64,000 nt of DNA from Actinomycetes bacterium (GTDB lineage Bacteria; Actinomycetota; Thermoleophilia; BMS3ABIN01), in contig JAJYOG010000006.1 of the NCBI GenBank assembly GCA_021785935.1, positions 1 to 64,000 of the forward strand. The letters run 5' to 3'. Below the pieces are notes generated by a model. The model did no database searches and was not told the DNA's origin. It saw only the letters and a list, made by a program, of their open reading frames with translations. Positions 6,273 to 14,201 of this stretch are shown here, piece after piece (the stretch's first letter is position 1; each line of letters starts with the position of its first letter). Position numbers and translations under genes: made by a program.

Positions 6273-6491
6273 ATGATCATAATTTTCGGTGTGATTTCAC
6301 TGACGTTCATGATGGTAATGTATGCGCTGGAGCCGCGAGGTCGCGGCTTCGTCTTGGCCTTCGCCGCAGGGTGTGCGTTGTCCAGCACTTATGGGTTTCT
6401 TTCGGGAGCATGGCCGTTCGGGGTCGTCGAGGCTATCTGGTGCTTCATCGCGATCAGGCGCTTCGCATCTTCTGAATCAGGTGCTTTCTGA
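6273..6491 (+). CDS. Small two-helix membrane protein
   Basis: A 72-residue protein with two hydrophobic helices (about residues 1-17 and 24-55) around an Arg-Gly-Arg turn: MYALEPRGRGFVLAFAAGCA, STYGFLSGAWPFGVVEAIWC. It starts immediately after the WWKH stop codon. The GAWPFGVVEAIW segment resembles a widespread family of uncharacterised small membrane proteins found near small cassette genes; the function is unknown. Confidence 0.6.
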   Translation: MIIIFGVISLTFMMVMYALEPRGRGFVLAFAAGCALSSTYGFLSGAWPFGVVEAIWCFIAIRRFASSESGAF

Positions 6492-6577
6492 CCAAAGGAG
6501 ATTCCGGCATGGATTTGGTGATTGCTACCTTACTGAATCTTCATGCTGCGCGTTCAGTTGGAAATCTGCTTCATCGC

Positions 6578-6643
6578 CCTTTCCAACCGGCTCAGAATAT
6601 TAACCTCCAAGTTCGAATACCGTTGCACCGCCTCCACCATTTT
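6578..6643 (-). repeat. Island repeat, copy E (left part)
   Basis: CCTTTCCAACCGGCTCAGAA through GCACCGCCTCCACCATTTT, encoding KMVEAVQRYSNLEVNILSRL when read leftward. The right part is missing here but reappears at 6873, after 230 bases of duplicated sequence. Confidence 0.75.
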
Positions 6644-6777
6644 CCAATCCTCTAATAATGCCTATTTCTTTATCAGCCAATTAAGATAAAGGCATGCTTG
6701 GGAGTGCAGAGCCAACTAAAGGCCAATTGTCAATTGCATGAGTATCGCCATGCCAAGACGAATTCAAGGAGGAAACA

Positions 6778-6918
6778 ATGACCGGCGACGAGCCCAGCGA
6801 CCAAAACGGCCACGGCCCCGGCCCCAAAACCCATGAACGCCGTTTTCACGGTCAGCCGGAGCGGTTGCGCTCGAGCCGGCGGGAATCGAACTTCTGGCCT
6901 ACTCAGTCGTTCTTATAA
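6778..6918 (+). pseudogene. Truncated duplicate of the methyltransferase gene start
   Basis: AAGGAGGAAACA and ATG 6778 open MTGDEPSDQNGHGPGPKTHE, then RRFHGQPERLRS, identical in outline to the first 40 residues of the methyltransferase at 11201. The reading then breaks into the island repeat and stops at 6918. Just before it (6658-6692), TATTTCTTTATCAGCCAATT is a second copy of the tail of the broken TauE gene at 10376. So a TauE-tail/methyltransferase-head block has been copied into repeat copy E. Here the two parts are contiguous, whereas at 10.6-11.2 kb an IS200 remnant separates them. Confidence 0.8.
6873..6893 (-). repeat. Island repeat, copy F (right end only)
   Basis: GAGCCGGCGGGAATCGAACT is the conserved right end of the repeat. 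It directly follows the truncated methyltransferase start and probably completes the interrupted copy E. Confidence 0.6.
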
Positions 6919-6928
6919 TGAACGTTTC

Positions 6929-8362
6929 TTAACCCCGAAGAGAGATCACAAGGGTCACTATCAGGATAAGCGAGCTGAGAACCATGAATATAGTGGCTAT
7001 GGACCCGAATATTTTAACCCATAGAGGATTTGTATGTACTCGCATGATGGCGCGGCTGTTGCCAATGTTGAATATGAACACCAGCAAGATCGATGCTACA
7101 AAGCCGTTGATGACAGCCGTGTAGTAGAGAGCCGTTATGGGGTTGATGCCAATGAAATTCATCAGCATGCCTACGAGCGTTGAGATGATGATGACGCCGT
7201 AAAATCCGTGCGCTCGTCTGAACTTAAGACTAAGGCCTTCGGGCAGTTTCAGCACCTCGGAGATAGCATACGCTGAAGCTGCGGCCATCACCGGGATCGC
7301 CAGTAAGCCGGTGCCTACGATACCGAGTGTGAAGATCAATCCTGAAAAGTTGCCAGCCAGTGGTGTAAGCGCTGCCGCTGCATCAGACGCCGATGCGATG
7401 TTGGTGATTCCTTTGTCATGCAACACGAACGCCGTTGTGATGACGATAAACAGGAAAACCAGGTTGGCGACCGACATCCCGCGCAAGGTGTCCCACCGCA
7501 TGGCCTTAATCTCGGCTGAGATAATAGCGGCGCGTCTGTCTTCAAGGACGTGCTTGTCCCTCTCCTCCTCTACCTCCTCCGAGGCCTGCCAGAAAAAAAG
7601 ATACGGGGAGATGGTGGTGCCCACGATCGCCACAACGGCAGTCATAAAATTGAGGTTCAGCATGATCTTGGGCACAAGGATGGACCTGGCTATCTGGAGC
7701 CAGTCTGGCCTGATTACAATTGCCGTTACTAGATATGCAACCAGCGACAGCACCAGCCAGCGCAGAACATAAGAGTAACGGTGGTATGAAACGAAGACCT
7801 CAAGGCTGATCATCACCACCGTGAACAGGACCGCGGCCAGGAAGAAGTTGATACCGCTGATAAGATTTGCTGACGCTGCCATCGCGCCTATGTCTGCGCC
7901 GATATTGATAGTGTTGGCAGTAAGCAGCAGGATGACGAGAACCAACATGGTCCTGCCGCCGAACTTCATTTTCAGCGCGCCGGCCAGCCCCTTGCCAGTA
8001 ACGATGCCGATGCGGGCACAGGTTTCCTGGACGGCCGTCATCAGTGGCAGCAGGTAGAGCGCCAGCCATGCCAGTCCCAGGCCGAAAAGGGCACCGACTG
8101 TAGAATAGGTGCCGATGCCGGATGGGTCATCATCAGCGGCACCGGTGATAACTCCCGGGCCAAGCTTTTTCAGGAAGGATATTCGCGCTCGCTTACGCAC
8201 GCTTCTCGGCTGTTGCATGAAATCCCGGATGCTTTTCTCGGTGACATAGATGGCGCCATCCTTGATCACGGATTCCAGGCGGTTGTGGAGCATCAGATAT
8301 TTGGCATAACGAAAAGGTATGCGAAATTCTTTTTCCAGCTGCTGGAACGAATAAAGCTTCAT
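6929..8362 (-). CDS. NRAMP-family metal transporter with extra N-terminal domain
   Basis: 477 residues from ATG 8362. Residues about 1-65 (LYSFQQLEKEFRIPFRYAKY ... GAIYVTEKSIRDFM) are soluble and look like an excisionase/helix-turn-helix-type domain. The rest has about 11 membrane helices. The SLC11 helix-1 motif, normally DPGN, reads DPSG (in DDDPSGIGTYS). The helix-6 region reads GTTISPYLFFWQ in place of the usual MPH box. These changes are known from NRAMP-related transporters with altered selectivity, including Mg-transporting members, so the substrate may not be Mn or Fe. A longer frame opens at 8506, but its added residues look unstructured and AAGGCAAGTC sits before 8362. Confidence 0.82.
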   Translation of the reverse strand: MKLYSFQQLEKEFRIPFRYAKYLMLHNRLESVIKDGAIYVTEKSIRDFMQQPRSVRKRARISFLKKLGPGVITGAADDDPSGIGTYSTVGALFGLGLAWLALYLLPLMTAVQETCARIGIVTGKGLAGALKMKFGGRTMLVLVILLLTANTINIGADIGAMAASANLISGINFFLAAVLFTVVMISLEVFVSYHRYSYVLRWLVLSLVAYLVTAIVIRPDWLQIARSILVPKIMLNLNFMTAVVAIVGTTISPYLFFWQASEEVEEERDKHVLEDRRAAIISAEIKAMRWDTLRGMSVANLVFLFIVITTAFVLHDKGITNIASASDAAAALTPLAGNFSGLIFTLGIVGTGLLAIPVMAAASAYAISEVLKLPEGLSLKFRRAHGFYGVIIISTLVGMLMNFIGINPITALYYTAVINGFVASILLVFIFNIGNSRAIMRVHTNPLWVKIFGSIATIFMVLSSLILIVTLVISLRG

Positions 8363-8766
8363 GACTTGCCTTATACCCTGCTTAACCCAATCCTTAATCA
8401 ATGCCAAGATGAGCTGGTTCGAATATCTCGGACACGTTTCTGAGCCACCTGCCAGTATTTGACGGCCACCCTGACGGCTAAGGGAATCAGTCGCAAGCAC
8501 AAACAATGGAAATCATGGAATTTCCGCTCCGCAGAATCCCCGCAAATAGAAAACCCTGGCAAGTAATGGAAGCTTCTCTCAGCATCTCATAATCGGCCGG
8601 CCGCTGGTCCGAGTCCAACTGGGCCCACCAAAAATCACTCCTTAAGAATTCCTTGTTTTTTCAAGCATTCTCGGAGATTGACGCTATTGCAGAGGAAACG
8701 GGGTAACTCCAACTCCAACTCCAACTCATCTGCACGTTTTTCTTAGGCAGGAATCTTCCGGAGTTA
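8363..8766. other. Gap between two minus-strand genes
   Basis: About 400 bases between the nucleotidase stop and the transporter start. It contains a short hexamer run (four CCAACT units near 8708-8727) and no convincing gene. A promoter for the transporter should lie here, but no clear -10/-35 pair was found. Confidence 0.5.
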
Positions 8767-10215
8767 TCACACGGCAACGAATGTGCCCCTGAGTTCTGCA
8801 TGAAGGGGACGATGCACTGATAGATATTTTCGCATTGCATAAATAATCCGATCAGGCTGATTTTCGCGAATGCGGCCATATTTTGGAGGTACCCCTTGCG
8901 GAGTGACGAATGCCGCTGTATAGTTCCGGCCGGGCTGAACCTCTTCAGTGCCTGCAAACAGTTTTTGAATACGGTGTCCCGGGGGGTTCTCTATCTTGAA
9001 GTAGACATTAAGACCGAGACAGCGCTTGACATATCCTCCCATCTGATGATACGGATCGCATGAAAACGTCCTTTCAAGGTTCTCCTCCAGCATCGCCCTG
9101 ATTTCCTCTCCTGTTAGCTCTACTGTTGAGACAGGCGGGTTCATGGGAATAATGTTGTAAAGGTCATTCAAGGTTATCTGCCCTGGAACTATTGGTGCGC
9201 CGTAGCGCCAGCCATTCGAAAATGCCAATTGCGCCCCCGTATTTTCGAGCAGGGCCTGAAGGAGGAAGTTGTCCATAGTAGCTTCCAGAGTTGTTCCCCT
9301 GTTGAGCGCTGTGACAGTTTCACCGACAACCTCTGAGAAATCATTCTTGTAGGGTGCGAGCGCTTGTTTTATCAGTTCATCTACTGTGGGGTCAGGTTGC
9401 ATGGTTGCTTCAACCTCAATCAGCCGGTGCCGGTAATCGACGATTCGTCCACCATCCATCTCCAGGTCCAGGCGACCCAAAAAAGAACCATGGCAGCCTG
9501 ACTGAATAACAATGGTTTTCCCATTGAGAACCGGTTTATCAAAACGGTTATGGGTGTGGCCGCTGAGACAAATATCGATGCCGTGCACCTCGGACAAAAG
9601 CTTCATCTCCTGAGGGAACCCGAGGTGCGAGACCAAGACGATGAGGTCTGCCTTTTCTTGAGTGCGTAGCACATCAATAATTGGCGGAAGTTCATCCTTT
9701 CCCAGGGTAAAAGATATGCCTTCGCTGTAGGAAGATGGCATGGTTTTATCCACGATATTTGAGGCTATCCCCACAAGGCCGATCCGTAATCCGCCGATCT
9801 CTTTTACGACATACGCCCGAAAGACCGGCTTGTTTGTCTCTTTATCGTAGACATTGTTTGCCACCACCGGATAATTAAGCTCGGAGACCCGCTGCTGGAA
9901 TACCTTTGGGCCATAAGCAAATTCCCAGTGTGCCGTCATGGCATCAAGCCCCAGCGAATTCAAAACAGGGATCAAAGCCTGTCCCTGGGTGTTCAAGGCG
10001 GGATAAGTGCCGTGCATGGTATCGCCGCAGTCGCAAAAGAGAATCCGTCCCTGGCTCTCAGCCCCAATCTGTTTTACGATCGCAGCGATGCGGGCGTAAC
10101 CTCCCGCAGGACGGTATACAGCGCGGCCGCCCTGCCAGAACATTTCCTGGTGTAAATCAAAATAAGCGTGGCTATCGTTCATTTGAACTATTGTGAGTTC
10201 GTTACTCCCGCTCAT
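8767..10215 (-). CDS. SoxB/5'-nucleotidase-like metallophosphoesterase
   Basis: 482 residues with the two-domain 5'-nucleotidase architecture. The N-terminal metallophosphoesterase has dimetal motifs NDSHAYFD (in place of the usual D-x-H), DCGDTMHG, VANNVY, VSHLG and SGHTHNRF. The C-terminal substrate domain has FSNGWRYGAPIVPGQITLND. The AHWEFAYG box, where nucleotidases have GNHEFD, matches the GHWEFTYG box of SoxB, the sulfate thiohydrolase. No signal peptide or Tat motif is visible and no other sox gene is near, so a thiosulfate role is unproven. The start is ATG 10215 after GGAAGGAGGGGAGAAGA. It is either a SoxB-like hydrolase or a nucleotidase with the same box. Confidence 0.8.
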   Translation of the reverse strand: MSGSNELTIVQMNDSHAYFDLHQEMFWQGGRAVYRPAGGYARIAAIVKQIGAESQGRILFCDCGDTMHGTYPALNTQGQALIPVLNSLGLDAMTAHWEFAYGPKVFQQRVSELNYPVVANNVYDKETNKPVFRAYVVKEIGGLRIGLVGIASNIVDKTMPSSYSEGISFTLGKDELPPIIDVLRTQEKADLIVLVSHLGFPQEMKLLSEVHGIDICLSGHTHNRFDKPVLNGKTIVIQSGCHGSFLGRLDLEMDGGRIVDYRHRLIEVEATMQPDPTVDELIKQALAPYKNDFSEVVGETVTALNRGTTLEATMDNFLLQALLENTGAQLAFSNGWRYGAPIVPGQITLNDLYNIIPMNPPVSTVELTGEEIRAMLEENLERTFSCDPYHQMGGYVKRCLGLNVYFKIENPPGHRIQKLFAGTEEVQPGRNYTAAFVTPQGVPPKYGRIRENQPDRIIYAMRKYLSVHRPLHAELRGTFVAV

Positions 10216-10375
10216 TCTTCTCCCCTCCTTCCGTTAGTTCATTGTATCCTTTTGGGCGGATTCAACTCCCGCAAATTAGGAACCGAACAGCGGTGGTGCT
10301 GGCTCTCGTGGGGATAGATTTTATCGTCAAGGATTTCACAGAAAAAACCCTGGTAATCAGCAAGCCAAGAAAGAG

Positions 10376-10636
10376 GGCGTCCGTCTGCGGATAAAGGAGG
10401 CCTTTGCCACTTCCTTCCCACTGGTACTGATTCTGGCTCTACCCGTACGTGCCGTTCATCTCGCCTTGGGTCACGTGGACCTGGCAACGATGGCATCGAT
10501 GGCGATCGGCGTTGTTCCGATGGCCTTTATCGGCGCCAAGCTGGACATCAACACCTGATCAAAGATGGTTATGCTCCTTTATGGTGTGGTCATGCTTGTT
10601 TTTGCCGTCTATTTCTTTATCAGCCAATTAAGATAA
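10376..10636 (+). pseudogene. Broken TauE/SafE-type permease, C-terminal fragment
   Basis: The frame KEAFATSFPLVLILALPVRA, then GVVPMAFIGAKLDINT, a TGA stop, then SKMVMLLYGVVMLVFAVYFF and ISQLR, is the last third of a sulfite-exporter TauE/SafE (TSUP) permease. One in-frame stop interrupts it and no start or N-terminal half is present. The upstream bases (10240-10375) may hold more decayed coding sequence. Confidence 0.65.
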
Positions 10637-10667
10637 TGCCATGCGGGGGTTAGAGCCAATCAAGGGG

Positions 10668-11152
10668 GCTAATAATCCCGGGTAAACCCCCGGCTGTGCC
10701 GGGGGACTCCCAGGGTTTGACGTTTCCGGGAGTATAAGAGAGAGTCTCTCACCGTGAACCGCTCAAAGTTTACTGAAAGGAGACCCTCATAAACGATTTT
10801 AAGAACTTAAGCCACACGGCGTGGGATTGCAAGTACCATGTGGTCTGGATTCCGAAATACCGCAAGAGGGTGCTGTACGGTCAGATCAGGAAGAACCTGG
10901 GAGAGGTATTAAGGGAGCTGGCCAGAAGAAGAGAGAGCCTGACCCAAGGAGGGACATCTGATGGCGGATCACGTGCACATGCTGATCGCCATTCCTCCGA
11001 AGTTCGCAGTAGTGCAGGTGGTGGGTTTCATCAACGGAAAAAGCGCCATCCACATCGCCAGGACGTACTGCGGCAGGCGGCAGAACTTCACGGGTCAGAA
11101 TTTCTGGGCCAGAGGAAAACAAGCCTCTGGCTCTGCCGGAGGTCATGACTGC
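10668..11152 (+). mobile_element. Internally deleted IS200 element
   Basis: Both ends are visible: a left hairpin with CCCCCGGCTGTGCCGGGGG (about 10688-10706) and a right hairpin CCTCTGGCTCTGCCGGAGG (about 11125-11143). The latter matches the IS200 end at 1628. The corresponding uninterrupted sequence exists at about 6700-6740 (GAGCCAACTAAAGG...TTGCATGAGTATCGCC), an empty-site comparison that defines the insertion. The roughly 480-bp length is short for IS200 (about 700 bp) because the end of tnpA is deleted. Confidence 0.75.
10789..11110 (+). pseudogene. tnpA: IS200 TnpA (Y1 transposase), decayed
   Basis: Reads NDFKNLSHTAWDCKYHVVWI, PKYRKRVLYGQIRKNLGEVL, then after a frameshift near 10948 GHLMADHVHMLIAIPPKFAV and VGFINGKSAIHIARTY. 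DHVHM is the HUH metal site of Y1 transposases. The family start ATG is mutated to ATA, the frame is shifted and the C-terminal helix with the catalytic Tyr is gone, so there are three separate defects. Confidence 0.8.
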
Positions 11153-11200
11153 CCTTTTGCATGAGTATCGCCATGCCAAGACGAATTCAAGGAGGAAACA

Positions 11201-11812
11201 ATGACCGGCGACGAGCCCAGCGACCAAAACGGCCACGACCCCGGCCACGACCCCGGCCACGACCCCAAAACCCATGAACGCCGTTTTCACGGTCACCCGG
11301 AGCGGTTACGCTCGCCCGAGAGGCTGGCCTTGCTGGAGGTGGATCGCGTGGTCGCATTGAGCCTGGAGGGACTTCAGGCAAATAGCGTTCTGGACGAAGG
11401 CTGCGGCACGGGTCTATTTACCGAGGCATTCATAAACGCGGGCGTGGACGCGACCGGAATTGACGCCAATGCAGAAATATTAGCTATCGCCCGTAGTCAG
11501 GTGCCGGCGGCCCGGTTCCGGGAAGCTCCGGCGGAAAAGCTGCCTTTTGACGCAGGCGCCTTCGATCTGGTGTTTCTTGGCCACTTGCTGCATGAAACCG
11601 ACGAGCCACTGGCGGCGCTAAAGGAGGCGCGCCGGGTGGCAAAAGGCAGGGTAGTGGTGCTGGAATGGCCCTACCGGCGCGAAGAGCAGGGGCCACTGCT
11701 GGCGCACCGGCTGCGGCCGGAGGCGATTGAAGATCTCGCCCATCAGGCGGGTTTGGGCGAGGCAGAGCGCATCCAGCTTAAGCACATGGACCTCTATCGG
11801 TTTGAGCCCTGA
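11201..11812 (+). CDS. Class I SAM-dependent methyltransferase
   Basis: 203 residues. Motif I is VLDEGCGTGLFTEAFINAG (about residues 64-82), followed by the acidic loop GIDANAEIL, FREAPAEKLPFDAGAFDLVF (motifs II-III) and LLHETDEPLAALKEARRV, as in UbiE/Methyltransf_11 enzymes. The substrate is unknown. The N-terminus carries three tandem GHDP units made by a 12-base repeat (11230-11265). AAGGAGGAAACA lies before ATG 11201. Its first 40 codons are duplicated at 6778. Confidence 0.85.
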   Translation: MTGDEPSDQNGHDPGHDPGHDPKTHERRFHGHPERLRSPERLALLEVDRVVALSLEGLQANSVLDEGCGTGLFTEAFINAGVDATGIDANAEILAIARSQVPAARFREAPAEKLPFDAGAFDLVFLGHLLHETDEPLAALKEARRVAKGRVVVLEWPYRREEQGPLLAHRLRPEAIEDLAHQAGLGEAERIQLKHMDLYRFEP

Positions 11813-11866
11813 CCGGTAGATCGCGCGGCGTTGCGGCTGCATTCAAGCGGTAACCCACCGTGTGAC

Positions 11867-12008
11867 TCGTTCCAAACGGTTCAAAACACTAACCGCAAAG
11901 TTCGAATACCGCTGCACCGCCTCCACCATTATTCGCATCTCTGAAAATGCTTTGCCCAAGTCTTTTTCGGGCCCATGAACGTAAGAGCCGGCGGGAATCG
12001 AACTTTCG
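11867..12008 (-). repeat. Island repeat, copy G
   Basis: Full-length, rightmost copy, encoding LGKAFSEMRIMVEAVQRYSN, then FAVSVLNRLERVTRWVTA when read leftward. It is followed to the right by a duplicated mntA upstream region, the same order as copy C and mntA at 3.4 kb. Confidence 0.78.
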
Positions 12009-12126
12009 TCTCGACTGAAATGACGCAAAGCCCCGTCCTTGATTTTGGTTGGCGTAAGTGGCAAATCCGTTGAATCATTCATAAGATGCCTGCATGTAGA
12101 TATAATGGCTTTCAAAAGGGAGCTTC

Positions 12127-12318
12127 GTGGGGAATCTGACAACAAGAAAGAAAAAGGCCTTAACTGATTTTCGAGATGTCCTGGTGGCAGACTTCGAGGC
12201 GCTGGACGTGCGCCTTTTTGGATCTCGCGCACGCGGAGAAGGCGACGAGGAATCGGATCTGGATGTTTTCATCGTTATTCCGCCGCATAAAACTCCAGAC
12301 TCCTGTCTGGAGATGTAG
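12127..12318 (+). pseudogene. Truncated duplicate of mntA
   Basis: GTG 12127 starts MGNLTTRKKKALTDFRDVLV and reaches GSRARGEGDEESDLDVFIVI, about 90% identical to the N-terminal half of the nucleotidyltransferase at 3556. It then enters the 47-bp junction repeat and stops at 12318. The upstream TATAAT (12101-12106) is kept. The partner hepT is absent, so no functional toxin-antitoxin module remains. Confidence 0.85.
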
Positions 12319-12321
12319 CGG
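12275..12321. repeat. 47-bp junction repeat with perfect hairpin, copy 2
   Basis: Identical to 2999-3045 over 47 bases, including the CTCCAGAC/GTCTGGAG stem. It begins exactly where similarity to mntA stops. To its right, ASFTLKEGWEALEEAREAE and a stop (12321-12380) look like the C-terminal end of another, unrelated small antitoxin, so this junction fused two broken cassettes. Confidence 0.7.
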
Positions 12322-12483
12322 CTAGTTTCACTTTGAAAGAAGGCTGGGAGGCTTTAGAAGAGGCAAGGGAAGCTGAATGAAGACAAATAGTTCAAAAAAC
12401 CCGCTTCAAAGTCTTTTTACAAACGACTCAGAAAGACCTAGCTCCTAACGCTCAGCTGCCAGTAACGTAGACGGAGAAAATCA

Positions 12484-12824
12484 ATGAAAAACAGACTCTT
12501 TTCATTTGCCCCCATCCTCATCCTCTTGTACATGCCTTTTGTCATTTCTGACTGCGAAAGCAAACAGGACATTTCAAAGGAACATAGCTGATTACCATCA
12601 ATAGCAGGGGTCCTGGCCTGACCTTCACCCCTTGCAAGACGGGGCCGGATGAAAGTAATCCTACTTTGAAAGGCGCATACGACCAGATCGGTGATTACGA
12701 AAAATTTGAAGTCACATGGTGCAACGCCGGTAGGGGCACTCCAGCCGGGGGCGGAACCATCGTTGGTGGTGCCACCATCAAGGCTTCATTTTGCTGCGAG
12801 ACTATTGAGCACGATGCCTCGTGA
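12484..12824 (+). pseudogene. Small secreted protein with a frameshift
   Basis: ATG 12484 gives a signal-peptide-like start MKNRLFSFAPILILLYMPFV and stops at 12591. One base out of frame, coding continues without a gap as LITINSRGPGLTFTPCKTGP ... YDQIGDYEKFEVTWCNAGRG ... GATIKASFCCETIEHDAS to a stop at 12824. A single-base indel near 12590 would restore a protein of about 113 residues with several Cys. It is either a real pseudogene or an assembly error; no family was recognised. Confidence 0.55.
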
Positions 12825-12921
12825 GAGGCATTTATCGCCCGTCGGCTCCCAGCGGTGTTAACATGGCATAATCCCCCAAAGACGTCCACAGCCAAGCCGT
12901 AAAACCCGGAAAGGATTTCAG

Positions 12922-13728
12922 ATGGAAGCAGCAACCACGATTGAACTACTGACCAGAGTCAGGGAAAAGGCGCCGCTGATTCACAACATTACCAATTTTG
13001 TGGTCATGAACAGCTCCGCCAATATTCTGCTGGCGGCCGGCGCTTCTCCCGTAATGGCTCATAGCCCGGCGGAAGTCGAAGAAATGACCTCCATGTCCGG
13101 CGCCCTGGTGCTCAATATCGGCACCATCCAGGAGGATTGGCTCGACTCCATGATACTTGCGGCCAAAACCGCTAATGCCGTGGGCATTCCCATAGTCCTG
13201 GATCCGGTTGGCGCGGGAGCAACCAGGCTCCGCACCGGCGCCATCCACAAAATCATGGAGAACTCGGACATTTCCGTCCTCCGGGGAAATTGCTCGGAGG
13301 TTCTTTCGCTCGGATCGGATGATATCAAAACGAAGGGAGTCGATTCTTCCCTGTCATTATCCGACCAGACCGTTGAAGCCGCCAAACAGATGGCAACCGA
13401 GAAGAAATGTGTTATCGCTATCTCCGGTGAAGAGGACGTTATCACCGACGGCGCCGCGGTCTACCGTGTGAGCAACGGCCAGCCAATTATGACCAAGGTA
13501 ACAGGGATCGGTTGCGGACTGAGCGCGGTAACCGCTGCTTTTTGCGCGGTTGCAGACAACAGCCTTGCTTTGGCAACAGCAGCCGCTTTTGGCTATTACG
13601 GACTTTGCGGCGACCTGGCCAGCAAGAAGAGCGTTAAACCGGCGAGCTTCCAGGTTGCTTTCATCGATCAGCTGTACACAACCGGAGACGAAGAGATCAG
13701 GGGGCATCTGAAGCTAAAAGAAGCTTAA
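12922..13728 (+). CDS. thiM: Hydroxyethylthiazole kinase
   Basis: A 268-residue ThiM, which phosphorylates 4-methyl-5-(2-hydroxyethyl)thiazole for thiamine salvage. The ribokinase-like fold is seen in PLIHNITNFVVMNSSANILL, GASPVMAHSPAEVEEM, IVLDPVGAGATRLRTGA, VLRGNCSEVLSLG and the active-site segment KVTGIGCGLSAVTAAF. The last has Cys in the catalytic GxGC motif, as in other ThiM proteins. AAAGGATTTCAG precedes ATG 12922. No TPP riboswitch is recognisable upstream and no other thi gene is adjacent, so it seems to act as stand-alone salvage. Confidence 0.95.
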   Translation: MEAATTIELLTRVREKAPLIHNITNFVVMNSSANILLAAGASPVMAHSPAEVEEMTSMSGALVLNIGTIQEDWLDSMILAAKTANAVGIPIVLDPVGAGATRLRTGAIHKIMENSDISVLRGNCSEVLSLGSDDIKTKGVDSSLSLSDQTVEAAKQMATEKKCVIAISGEEDVITDGAAVYRVSNGQPIMTKVTGIGCGLSAVTAAFCAVADNSLALATAAAFGYYGLCGDLASKKSVKPASFQVAFIDQLYTTGDEEIRGHLKLKEA

Positions 13729-13749
13729 TAAAGGGTATTCCGGGGGAAG

Positions 13750-14121
13750 ATGTGGCACAAAATGAAGAACCAGTCGACAACCAAAACCATCGATGAGTAT
13801 ATAGCGGGGTTCCCCCGGGAAACCCAAAAGGTACTCAAAGCCGTGCGGACGCTTATCGGGAAATCGGCGCCGGGCGCAACCGAGACGATAAGCTACGCGA
13901 TCCCAACGTTCGATCTGAACGGCCGGCATCTTGTGCACTTCGCCGGGTTCGCGAAGCACATCGGTTTCTATCCGACACCAGGAGGAATTGCTGCGTTCAA
14001 GAAAGAGCTGGGACCCTACAAGACCGCAAAGGGCTCGGTGCAATTTCCCCTTGACCAGCCGATGCCCACTGACCTGATCCGCCGGATAGTCGAATTCAGG
14101 GTCGGTGAAATTACCCGCTAG
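13750..14121 (+). CDS. DUF1801 (YdhG/iron-chaperone-like) protein
   Basis: A 123-residue single-domain protein with the DUF1801 pattern: TIDEYIAGFPRETQKVLKAV, APGATETISYAIPTFDLNGR, FAKHIGFYPTPGGIAAFKKE, then a C-terminal SVQFPLDQPMPTDLIRRIVE. The family is frataxin-like in fold and some members are called iron chaperones, but no activity is established for most. GGGGGAAG sits just before ATG 13750. Confidence 0.88.
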   Translation: MWHKMKNQSTTKTIDEYIAGFPRETQKVLKAVRTLIGKSAPGATETISYAIPTFDLNGRHLVHFAGFAKHIGFYPTPGGIAAFKKELGPYKTAKGSVQFPLDQPMPTDLIRRIVEFRVGEITR

Positions 14122-14201
14122 GCTTCTAAGTAGAGTTGGCGGTCACGCGGACCGAATATGAAATGGCAATAAAGCGCGGGACCCTGCGCCATATGGAATT
14201 A

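Noticed and set aside
8767-10215. Assignment as soxB proper
   Set aside because: Only the AHWEFAYG box supports it; no signal peptide and no sox partners were found, so a family-level call was kept.
129-12008. Integron attC sites
   Set aside because: The repeats have paired ends and separate cassettes, but the end motifs run GTT...AAC rather than the attC order RYYYAAC...GTTRRRY, and no integrase gene is visible.
12825-12921. TPP riboswitch upstream of thiM
   Set aside because: The conserved CTGAGA and ACCTGATCTGGATAAT-type boxes are absent.
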